Assembly: GCF_000265525.1 (NCBI RefSeq)
Contig: NC_018015.1
Span: forward strand, 248,001 to 312,000
From: Thermococcus cleftensis
Lineage (GTDB): Archaea > Methanobacteriota_B > Thermococci > Thermococcales > Thermococcaceae
Direction: 5' to 3'
DNA length: 64,000 nucleotides
Shown here piece after piece: positions 57,895-64,000 of this stretch. The position numbers and the translations under genes are program-made. The number at the start of each line of letters is the position of its first letter. Within the stretch, counting starts at the first letter, position 1. Under the pieces are notes generated by a model. That model saw nothing but the letters and a program-made list of their open reading frames with translations, was not told where the DNA came from and did not search any database.

Positions 57895-58070
57895 GCCTCT
57901 TCCCTCAGTGCCTCGATTTCCTCGAGGTCTTCCTCATCGAGGTTAAGCCTCTTTGCAACGTCTTCCACGAAGGCGAGCCTCGCAACCTCGGCCTCAATGG
58001 CCCTCCTAACCTGAAGCTCTATGAAGTCCCTCCTCACCCCAGGGGGGATTTCTATAACGACCTTTGGCAT
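57858..58070 (-). CDS. VapB-like antitoxin
   Basis: The 70-residue product begins MPKVVIEIPPGVRRDFIELQV, a short strand and helix typical of a small DNA-binding antitoxin. It continues as a highly acidic helix (LNLDEEDLEEIEALREEAWREF), the likely toxin-binding arm. Overlap of 37 nt with the PIN gene and 6 nt spacing from pheS support coupled expression. The exact antitoxin class is uncertain. Confidence 0.75.
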   Translation of the reverse strand: MPKVVIEIPPGVRRDFIELQVRRAIEAEVARLAFVEDVAKRLNLDEEDLEEIEALREEAWREFKRELGLG

Positions 58071-58076
58071 TTTGCA

Positions 58077-59579
58077 TCACCACACCAGCTTAGCCTCCCT
58101 GAGCCACCTGAGGTCGTAGCTGAAGAGGTAGCGAATGTCGTCTATTCCGAGCTTGAACATCGCCAGCCTGTCTATTCCTATTCCCCACGCTATGACCGGG
58201 ACGTCTATGCCAAGAGCCTTCGTCATCTCCTCGCGGAAGATTCCGGCGCCGCCAAACTCGACCCAGCCGAGCTCGGGGTGATAGGCGCTCATCTGGACGC
58301 TCGGCTCCGTGAACGGATAGTAGTCGGGCAGGAACTTGACTTTTTTCGCTCCCGCTATCTCCACCGCGAAGCGCTTGAGGATCCCGAGGAGGTGCCTGAA
58401 GTTCAGCTCCTCGCCGACGACGAAGCCGTCAATCTGGTTGAACTCTATGAGGTGCGTCCTGTCGAGGACGTCCGGACGGAAAACGCGCTGGATCGTGAAG
58501 TACTTCCCGGGAATCTCGACGCCCTTTGCCAGCTGTCTCGCGTCCAGGGCAGTTCCATGGGCCCTCGGCATCAGGAGCATCGCCCTCTCCGGCGACCAGA
58601 CGTAGCCCCAGCCACGCGAACCGGCCAAACCGCGCTCGTGGGCCGTCTTTACCATTTCGACGAGCTCTTTCTCAGGAAGGCTTCCGCTCTTCGGGTACCT
58701 GAGCTGGTAGGTGTCGGTCCACTCCCTCGCCGGGTGGTTCTGGGGCTGGAAGAGCGCATCGAAGTTCCAGAACTGGGTTTCTATGAGGCTCTCGACCGTC
58801 ATCTCGATGAAGCCCATCTCGATGAGCCTTCTCCGGATCTTGTCGAGGAAGGCCCTGTAGGGCTGCTTCTTGCCGGGGTAGATCCTCCTGACAGGGGCCC
58901 TTATGTCGAACTTCCTGAACTCGACTTCCTTCCACTTGCCGGACTTGATGAGCTCGGGCGTTAGAACTGAAACTTCCCTCTTCAGCTCGATGCCCTTCCT
59001 CACGAGCTCCTCTCCGGCCGGGGTTATCTCGACTTCCCTCTCGGTAACCGTCTCCTCCTCGCCTATCTTCCGCCTCTTCAGCTCCTTAACCGGGACTAGC
59101 TTCTCAATCTCCTTAACTGGGAGGGCCTCCTTCTCAGCCAAGAGCTTCAATGCCCTGTCTATGGGCCTTTCCTCTGCATTAAGGCCTTTCTCCGTGATCT
59201 CTAGGACGAGCTTCCCGTCCTCTTTCTTAACATTCGCCCAGCCCTCCTTCCTGAGGAGGCCGACTATCGGCTTGAGCTCGTCCTCGCTGAGAACAGTCTT
59301 AAGGTCGTCGAGCGTGACCTTTCCCCTCTCGCGGAGAATCCCCAACGCCCTCCACTCGGGAAGGCCTATCTTCCCGTATCTCCTTCCGGTCTCGGTGATT
59401 CTAACAACGCGCTCGCTCCTCTCGTGGAGCTTTGCAAGGCCTTTCGCCTGCAGGCCGAGGACTGCCCTCATAACCGCTACCTGCTCGATGTTGGCTGCCT
59501 TGACGAGCTCCTCGAATCTGGTCTTTTTGAGTTCACCGAGCTTGATGAGCGTGAGCTTCTCCTGGTAGCTTAGCTCCAT
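58077..59579 (-). CDS. pheS: Phenylalanyl-tRNA synthetase alpha subunit
   Basis: The 500-residue catalytic alpha chain of archaeal/eukaryotic type. The N-terminal ~210 residues are stacked winged-helix DNA/RNA-binding-fold domains ([37 protein letters not shown]). The class II core then has motif 1 near [22 protein letters not shown], motif 2 [26 protein letters not shown], and motif 3 [40 protein letters not shown] precedes the ATG. First gene of the pheS-antitoxin-PIN-pheT run. Confidence 0.97.
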   Translation of the reverse strand: MELSYQEKLTLIKLGELKKTRFEELVKAANIEQVAVMRAVLGLQAKGLAKLHERSERVVRITETGRRYGKIGLPEWRALGILRERGKVTLDDLKTVLSEDELKPIVGLLRKEGWANVKKEDGKLVLEITEKGLNAEERPIDRALKLLAEKEALPVKEIEKLVPVKELKRRKIGEEETVTEREVEITPAGEELVRKGIELKREVSVLTPELIKSGKWKEVEFRKFDIRAPVRRIYPGKKQPYRAFLDKIRRRLIEMGFIEMTVESLIETQFWNFDALFQPQNHPAREWTDTYQLRYPKSGSLPEKELVEMVKTAHERGLAGSRGWGYVWSPERAMLLMPRAHGTALDARQLAKGVEIPGKYFTIQRVFRPDVLDRTHLIEFNQIDGFVVGEELNFRHLLGILKRFAVEIAGAKKVKFLPDYYPFTEPSVQMSAYHPELGWVEFGGAGIFREEMTKALGIDVPVIAWGIGIDRLAMFKLGIDDIRYLFSYDLRWLREAKLVW

Positions 59580-59648
59580 GGTGCCACCTCCCTGGTTGAG
59601 TCTGAGGCGAGTTACTTAAGAATTGCGGTGAAAATGGGAGAAGGGGAA

Positions 59649-60701
59649 TCAGCCCTTGTGCGGGAAGAAGACGACCTTGCCGGTCTTTCCGGCACGCATC
59701 AGCTCGAAGGCTTCCTCGAACTTGTCGAAGCCCTTGTACTTGTGGGTGATTATCGGGTCGAGGTTGAGCTTTCCGCTCTGAATCAGGCTCGAAACGGTGT
59801 ACCAGGTCTCCCAGAGGTGCCTTCCGGTTATGCCGTGTATTTCAAGGGCCTTGAAGATCATGAGGTTGTTGAAGTCGAGGGAGACGTCGCGCGGGAAGAG
59901 GCCGAGCAGTGAGACCCTCCCTCCTGGGGTTGTGGCTTTGAGGCCCTGCTCGAGGGCCTTCGGTGCCCCGCTGAACTCGAGGAAAACCTCAACACCGGCG
60001 CCGTCGGTTATGTCCATGACCGCCTTGACCGGGTCCTCCTCGAAGGGGTTGATGACGTAGTCCGCTCCAACCTTCTTCGCGAGCTTCCTCCTGAACTCGC
60101 TCGGCTCGGAGACTATGACCGGATAAGCGCCAGAGGCCTTGGCGACGGTGATTCCAAGGAGTCCGAGCGGGCCGGCTCCGGTTATGAGCGTGCTCCTTCC
60201 GGCTATCGGGCCAGCTAAGACGGTATCGACTGCATTGCCGAGGGGCTCCTGGAGGGCCGCGTACTCCGGCGGCATGTCCTTCGGGTTCTTCCAGGCGTTC
60301 TGGGCGGGAACTATGGCGTACTCTGCGAAGACACCGTCCATATCTACGCCGAAGATCTTGGTGTTCTGGCAGACGTGGTAGCGGTTGTGCTTGCAGGCGT
60401 AGCACTTGCCGCAGACGATGTGGGTCTCGACGCTTATGTAGTCACCCTCCTCCAGTGTATCGACGCCGGGGCCGACCTCGACCACCTCTCCCGCGACCTC
60501 GTGACCCATAATCTGGGGCGGCTTGATCCTGCTCTGCGCCCACTCGTTCCATTCGTAGATGTGCAAATCGGTTCCGCATATGCTCGTCGCGAGAACCTTG
60601 ATGAGAACCTCACCCGGCCCGGGCTTGGGTACATCGACCTCAACGAGCTCGGCGCCGTAAGCGGGCTTGGTTTTCATGATGGCCGGCATCTTCTCGGTCA
60701 T
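59649..60701 (-). CDS. tdh: L-threonine 3-dehydrogenase (zinc type)
   Basis: This enzyme oxidises threonine to 2-amino-3-ketobutyrate with NAD+. The 350-residue medium-chain dehydrogenase has catalytic zinc ligands C42, H67 and E68 (SICGTD; GHEVAGE) and structural zinc cysteines near 97-111 ([15 protein letters not shown]). The Rossmann motif is GAGPLGLLG, with the NAD-selecting SEPSEFRRK. It agrees closely with the T. kodakarensis enzyme. GGAGATGAT is four bases before the ATG at 60701; an ATG nine bases earlier overlaps that site. Confidence 0.97.
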   Translation of the reverse strand: MTEKMPAIMKTKPAYGAELVEVDVPKPGPGEVLIKVLATSICGTDLHIYEWNEWAQSRIKPPQIMGHEVAGEVVEVGPGVDTLEEGDYISVETHIVCGKCYACKHNRYHVCQNTKIFGVDMDGVFAEYAIVPAQNAWKNPKDMPPEYAALQEPLGNAVDTVLAGPIAGRSTLITGAGPLGLLGITVAKASGAYPVIVSEPSEFRRKLAKKVGADYVINPFEEDPVKAVMDITDGAGVEVFLEFSGAPKALEQGLKATTPGGRVSLLGLFPRDVSLDFNNLMIFKALEIHGITGRHLWETWYTVSSLIQSGKLNLDPIITHKYKGFDKFEEAFELMRAGKTGKVVFFPHKG

Positions 60702-60745
60702 GGCAATCATCTCCTTAACTTTACAATGGATATCTGAACGGGGAC

Positions 60746-60755
60746 GATATAAACC
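60746..60755 (-). promoter_or_regulatory. TATA box for tdh
   Basis: The minus strand reads ggtttatatc after a purine-rich gcaaaa, 45 nt before the tdh start. The opposite-strand TATA at 60801-60810 serves the MinD-like gene, making this a divergent promoter pair. Confidence 0.55.
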
Positions 60756-60800
60756 TTTTGCGGGGTTTCTGGGGTTTGGTTTTCCCCTTCACAATCGGAA

Positions 60801-60810
60801 ACCTTATATC
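60801..60810 (+). promoter_or_regulatory. TATA box for the MinD-like/HMG-CoA reductase operon
   Basis: The sequence accttatatc after cggaa lies 33 nt before the ATG of the MinD-like gene, with the GGGGGT ribosome site between. Confidence 0.6.
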
Positions 60811-60842
60811 TTCCTTTGAGTATGTCTCTTGGGGGTCTGGAG

Positions 60843-61586
60843 ATGGCGCTCGTGGTCGTAACGGGCAGGGGAGGCGCGGGGAAGACCACTACCACCGCGA
60901 ACCTGAGCACCTTTCTTGCCATGCGGGAATACCGTGTTCTGGCCGTTGATGGTGATCTGTACCTCCCCAACCTCGGCTTTCACTTTGCCCTTGACACCGT
61001 CAAGTACACGCTTCACTCCCTCCTCAAAAACCCCGACCTGGACCCCGAGTGGGCGATTTACAGGCACCCGCAGACTGGCGTTCACGTGATGCCCGGGAGC
61101 ACTCAGCTTCAGGACGTCCTCGGCATCTCCCCCCGAAAGCTCGTGGACATACTGGAGAGGGTTAAGTACAAGTTCGGGGTCGTTTTCGTGGATTCGCCCA
61201 CGGGGATACCTTTTGACACCTTGCCGACGTTTGAAGTGGCGAACTATCAGATAATAGTCGTCGAGATTGAGCGCTCACCGATTTACTCCTTCGAGACTAT
61301 GGTTAAGAACGAGATTGAAAAGCTCAAGGCACTGGGAGAAAGGTACAATCTCAACATCGGGGTGATTCTCAACAAGGTCCGCGAGTCCTCGGACGTGGTG
61401 GACAAAATCATCGAGGCTGTTGAGGAGGACCTTGATGTTCCCGTCCTTGGCTGGATCCCCTTCGACTACAACGTTCCCGAGTCCATCAACGTTGGAATTC
61501 CCGTCGTCAAGTACGCCCCCCGCAGCGATGCCGCCATAGCCTTTCAGGAGACGGGGGAGGTTATCGAGGAGTGGCTGTTCGGCTGA
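60843..61586 (+). CDS. MinD/ParA-like ATPase
   Basis: The 247-residue deviant-Walker ATPase has VTGRGGAGKTTT at 6-17, where the signature lysine (KGGxGK) is Arg9. Switch I/II-type segments follow (VDGDLYLPNLGF, VFVDSPTGIPFDTL), then the nucleotide-specificity loop VILNKVRE and a C-terminal end WIPFDYNVPESINVGIPVV as in MinD. Such ATPases position membranes, plasmids or enzymes. The target is unknown; co-transcription with HMG-CoA reductase (17 nt apart) is likely. GGGGGT six bases before the ATG favours this start over one nine codons upstream. Confidence 0.9.
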   Translation: MALVVVTGRGGAGKTTTTANLSTFLAMREYRVLAVDGDLYLPNLGFHFALDTVKYTLHSLLKNPDLDPEWAIYRHPQTGVHVMPGSTQLQDVLGISPRKLVDILERVKYKFGVVFVDSPTGIPFDTLPTFEVANYQIIVVEIERSPIYSFETMVKNEIEKLKALGERYNLNIGVILNKVRESSDVVDKIIEAVEEDLDVPVLGWIPFDYNVPESINVGIPVVKYAPRSDAAIAFQETGEVIEEWLFG

Positions 61587-61602
61587 TTTTGGAGGTGTTA
61601 AA

Positions 61603-62823
61603 ATGGACGCGGAAAAGCTCGTTGAAAAAGTTGCAAGTGGGGAGATAAAGCTCCACCAGGTTGAGAAGTACACCGACAAGAGAACCGCAACGGAGGTAAG
61701 GAGGAAGGCCCTAGAGAAGAAGCTCGGCATTAAGCTGGAGCACATTGGACACTACAGCATAGACCCCGAGCAGGTTATAGGAAGGAACATCGAGAACATG
61801 ATAGGCGTCGTCCAGATACCGATGGGGGTTGCCGGGCCGCTCAAAATCAACGGGGAGTACGCGAAGGGCGAGTTCTACATACCCCTTGCCACCACGGAGG
61901 GAGCCCTCGTCGCAAGCGTTAACCGCGGCTGCTCCGCCTTGACAGAGGCGGGTGGGGTGAAGACAACCATAATCGACGACAAGATGACCCGTGCACCGCT
62001 CCTCAAGTGCCCGGACGCGAGAAGGGCCAGGGAAGTTGCAGAGTGGGTTAAGGCCAACATCGACTACCTCCAGGAGAAGGCCGTCAGCAAGGTAACGAGG
62101 CACGGAAAGCTTAGGGACGTTAAACCCTTCATAGTCGGCAACAACCTCTACCTCCGCTTCGAGTTTGAAACAGGCGATGCGATGGGAATGAACATGGTGA
62201 CCATCTCCAGCGAGGAGATAATGAAGGTCATCGAGGAGGAGTTCCCCGATGTCAAATACCTCGCCCTCTCCGGCAACATGTGTGTGGACAAGAAGCCCAA
62301 CGCAATGAACTTCATCAACGGGCGCGGAAAGACGGTGATAGCCGAGGCGATAATCCCGCGTGAGATAGTCGAGAAGAAACTCAAGACCACCCCGGAGCTC
62401 ATTGCCGAGGTGAACTACCGCAAGAACCTCGTCGGCTCCGCCCAGGCAGGCTCCTACGGCTTCAACGCCCACTTCGCCAACATCGTCGGCGCCATATTCC
62501 TCGCCACAGGCCAGGACGAGGCGCAGATTACAGAGGGCTCGCACGGTATAACCCTTGCTGAGGTGACTCCCGAGGGGAACCTTTACATAAGCATCACCAT
62601 GCCGAGCCTTGAGATTGGAACGGTTGGCGGGGGAACGCGCGTCCCGACCCAGAGGGAGGCGCTAAGCATAATGGGCGTCGCCGGTGGTGGCGAACCGGCA
62701 GGAACGAACGCCAAAAAGTTCGCCGAGATCGTTGCGGGAGCCGTCCTGGCCGGGGAACTCTCGCTCCTTGCGGCTATAGCTGCCAAGCACCTCGCCAAGG
62801 CCCACAAGGAGCTGGGGCGCTAG
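61603..62823 (+). CDS. hmgA: HMG-CoA reductase (class I)
   Basis: This is the key step of mevalonate synthesis for archaeal isoprenoid lipids. The 406-residue NADPH-type class I enzyme has ENMIGVVQIPMGVAGPL, ATTEGALVASVNRGC (catalytic Glu), the catalytic lysine region AMNFINGRGKTVIAEA and the aspartate in GQDEAQITEGSHG. The C-terminal catalytic histidine is near HLAKAHKELG. GGAGGTG precedes the ATG. Supplies precursors used by UppS in the same window. Confidence 0.97.
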   Translation: MDAEKLVEKVASGEIKLHQVEKYTDKRTATEVRRKALEKKLGIKLEHIGHYSIDPEQVIGRNIENMIGVVQIPMGVAGPLKINGEYAKGEFYIPLATTEGALVASVNRGCSALTEAGGVKTTIIDDKMTRAPLLKCPDARRAREVAEWVKANIDYLQEKAVSKVTRHGKLRDVKPFIVGNNLYLRFEFETGDAMGMNMVTISSEEIMKVIEEEFPDVKYLALSGNMCVDKKPNAMNFINGRGKTVIAEAIIPREIVEKKLKTTPELIAEVNYRKNLVGSAQAGSYGFNAHFANIVGAIFLATGQDEAQITEGSHGITLAEVTPEGNLYISITMPSLEIGTVGGGTRVPTQREALSIMGVAGGGEPAGTNAKKFAEIVAGAVLAGELSLLAAIAAKHLAKAHKELGR

Positions 62824-63030
62824 AGGGAAACCCTCCCCACGAACCCTTTCTTTTCCGATGCCCTTATCGTTTTCTCCACGAACTTTTCCTCGAGCTCCGC
62901 TATCGCCCCCTTCCCCGCTTTGGGCCGAGGAGGTACTCAACAGGTGCAAAGATCGCACCGAGGAGAAGGGACCCCAAAGGCCGAGATTGAAGTAGTCGCT
63001 TATTGAAACTACCGCAAAGGTGGCACCCCG
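62820..63030 (-). pseudogene. 3' fragment of a membrane-protein gene, two frameshifts
   Basis: The minus strand encodes in pieces a coherent membrane-protein C-terminus. ATFAVVSISDYFNLGLWG (from 63024) is followed, after one added base at a four-base run near 62971, by SLLLGAIFAPVEYLLGPKRG. After one added base at the five-C run (62906-62910) comes AIAELEEKFVEKTIRASEKK to a TAG at 62820-62822, overlapping the hmgA stop. The 5' part of the gene is missing; the sequence changes to the structured segment at about 63030. The family is not recognisable from so short a piece. Confidence 0.45.
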
Positions 63031-63220
63031 CTGACCTCCTCCCCGCCGTGAGGGACGAGGATTCGACTTAACCCCTCGCTAAGGACGGGAAGGTTTGAGG
63101 GTTTCTCATCAGGATAACCCTTGAAACGGGTTCCTCGAACCCGCCCTTCATGGGGCTTCCGCAGACAGGCAAGTTTGAGACTTCAAAGTTCGTAAAGCTT
63201 CTCGACAGATCGGTATCTGC
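63030..63220 (-). mobile_element. Structured remnant resembling an IS200/IS605-family end
   Basis: This gene-free stretch contains three close inverted repeats. These are cctcctccc..gggacgagg (63035-63060, eight pairs with one mismatch), ccctc..gaggg (63073-63101) and a perfect cgggttc-ctc-gaacccg stem (63127-63143). Dense hairpins of this kind mark the right end and omega-RNA region of IS200/IS605 elements, and the segment abuts a truncated gene. No TnpA or TnpB coding remains that I can see. Tentative. Confidence 0.35.
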
Positions 63221-63280
63221 CCCCAAAGTCACCTTTCAGAAAAGACGCCAGGAATCAAGTAAAGTTTAAGGGAAAAGAGT

Positions 63281-63673
63281 TCAGGCACTCTCCTCCTTGA
63301 TAAGGACGGCGTTTACAACTCCGTCCTGGCCGGGCCTGCTGGTGACGATGGCCTTTCCTGCCTCGGTCTCGATGATGGCACCCTTGGTGATGATATTCCT
63401 CCTGACGTACTGCCTGTTGGCCGGGTTCTCGACGACGTTGAGTATCTTGACCTTCTTGCCCTTACCACCGTCGAAGACGTTGGCGTAGAGGGCCTCGATG
63501 AGGCGAACCTTCCTGTTTCCGCCGTAGGTCCTGATTATCTTCTTCTTTTCCCTGTCCTCGCCGACCTTGGTAAAGGCCGGCTCCCTTCCGAGCTCCCTCT
63601 TCCTCTTCTTCCTAGCGAGGATAATCCTTCCACCTGAAGGCTTCTTGAGTGACCTTCCCTGCCAGATAGCCAT
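63281..63673 (-). CDS. rps8e: 30S ribosomal protein S8e
   Basis: The 130-residue product starts [17 protein letters not shown], the standard archaeal S8e N-terminus, and has the basic loop [19 protein letters not shown] and the core [36 protein letters not shown] four to five bases before the ATG fixes the start; an upstream in-frame extension has no support. A TATA box gcttataaac (63733-63742, minus strand) lies 60 nt upstream. Confidence 0.96.
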   Translation of the reverse strand: MAIWQGRSLKKPSGGRIILARKKRKRELGREPAFTKVGEDREKKKIIRTYGGNRKVRLIEALYANVFDGGKGKKVKILNVVENPANRQYVRRNIITKGAIIETEAGKAIVTSRPGQDGVVNAVLIKEESA

Positions 63674-63732
63674 TCTTCTCACCTCATGAGATTGATATTC
63701 TCGTTTACAACCTATCGCCACTTTCGGAGGTT

Positions 63733-63777
63733 CGTTTATAAGCTTTTCTGGCTCGCGGGCTCAAAAAATTTAAAAGG
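63733..63777. promoter_or_regulatory. Divergent promoter pair
   Basis: On the minus strand gcttataaac (63733-63742) faces S8e. On the plus strand aaatttaaaag (about 63766-63776) faces the membrane-protein gene at 63808. Confidence 0.55.
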
Positions 63778-63807
63778 CCTCCACCCATTACTCCAATGGG
63801 TGGTGGA

Positions 63808-64000
63808 ATGGGGGCAATAGACGCGTTCGTAAGGACCTTTTCGCTCATGGTGGAGGCCAAGAAACTCTACATTCCCGCGCTGATATTCTCACTCCTCCTG
63901 GCACCGGTGGCGGCTTACCTGCTGCCGAGTGAACCGTCCTTTGAAATCACCCCGAACCAGACCACCAGCGGGGACGTGATAATAGAGCAGTACGGCGGGG
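63808..64000 (+). CDS. Membrane protein, partial (continues past window)
   Basis: The frame is open to the right edge for 64 codons: MGAIDAFVRTFSLMVEAKKL, then one strong hydrophobic segment (YIPALIFSLLLAPVAAYLL), then a polar, Thr/Asn-containing segment. This looks like an N-terminal cytoplasmic helix, a membrane helix and an exposed domain. GGTGG four bases before the ATG at 63808 favours it over an ATG at 63796. Family not identifiable from this piece. Confidence 0.65.
   Translation, partial: MGAIDAFVRTFSLMVEAKKLYIPALIFSLLLAPVAAYLLPSEPSFEITPNQTTSGDVIIEQYGG

Noticed and set aside
62990-63010. The segment ending cttattgaaac resembles the 3' end of Thermococcales CRISPR repeats.
   Set aside because: It is a single copy, only about 14 of 17 bases agree, and there is no second repeat or regular spacing nearby. 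It also falls inside a reconstructable coding fragment.

Overview
The window is archaeal chromosome, almost certainly from a Thermococcus species or a close relative in the Thermococcales. Evidence is the gene set (GatD/GatE amidotransferase, Pus10, Rpb4, L21e, S8e, RpoL, Csl4, XPB-like helicase, TBP-interacting protein of the TIP26 type, zinc L-threonine dehydrogenase of the TkTDH type, HMG-CoA reductase). Further support comes from GGTGA-type ribosome binding sites 4-5 nt before starts, TATA boxes about 25 nt upstream of leaderless starts, and frequent GTG/TTG starts with ATGA/GTGA gene overlaps.

Layout. 1-9.4 kb holds information-processing genes: a radical SAM protein, a ferritin-like protein, the ksgA-DUF655-rpoF-rpl21e-pus10 block and gatD-gatE. 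9.4-16 kb holds a Nog1-type GTPase, an MBL-fold enzyme, an envelope/lipid-sugar operon (UppP-like, sugar nucleotidylyltransferase, DUF835) and a four-CBS protein. 16-33.3 kb holds tRNA-Ser(CGA), methionine aminopeptidase, a TrkH potassium channel plus an ECF-type ATPase, CyaB, a HepT-like protein, M42 peptidase, a NEW3-type surface protein, Hjc, gamma-carbonic anhydrase, cis-prenyltransferase, TIP26, ThrS, the csl4-DUF2067-rpoL operon, a GT-C-like membrane protein and an RNase III-fold protein. 43-64 kb is again conserved: SppA, an AI-2E-family transporter, DHPS-like and RFAP-synthase-like pterin genes, AGOG glycosylase, an ABC-2 exporter, UbiD, an XPB-like helicase, TruA, pheS/pheT with a VapBC-like pair between them, Tdh, a MinD-like ATPase, HMG-CoA reductase and S8e.

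The unusual part is 33.3-43.0 kb. It is AT-richer, runs entirely on the minus strand and has no recognisable enzymes. It begins with a 1085-residue secreted protein with CARDB-like domains, followed by a train of small membrane proteins, many joined by stop/start overlaps. Midway lies a truncated second copy of the large protein's C-terminal region, followed by another train of membrane proteins, so the locus looks like two copies of one module, the second 5'-truncated. Several of its genes are frameshifted at single-nucleotide runs, whereas I saw none in the housekeeping genes. That points to decay, phase variation or local sequence error. This locus is the best candidate for an undescribed system, probably a cell-surface assembly; its function is not readable from sequence.

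A second scar lies at 62.8-63.2 kb: a frameshifted 3' fragment of a membrane-protein gene next to a strongly structured non-coding segment that resembles an IS200/IS605 end.
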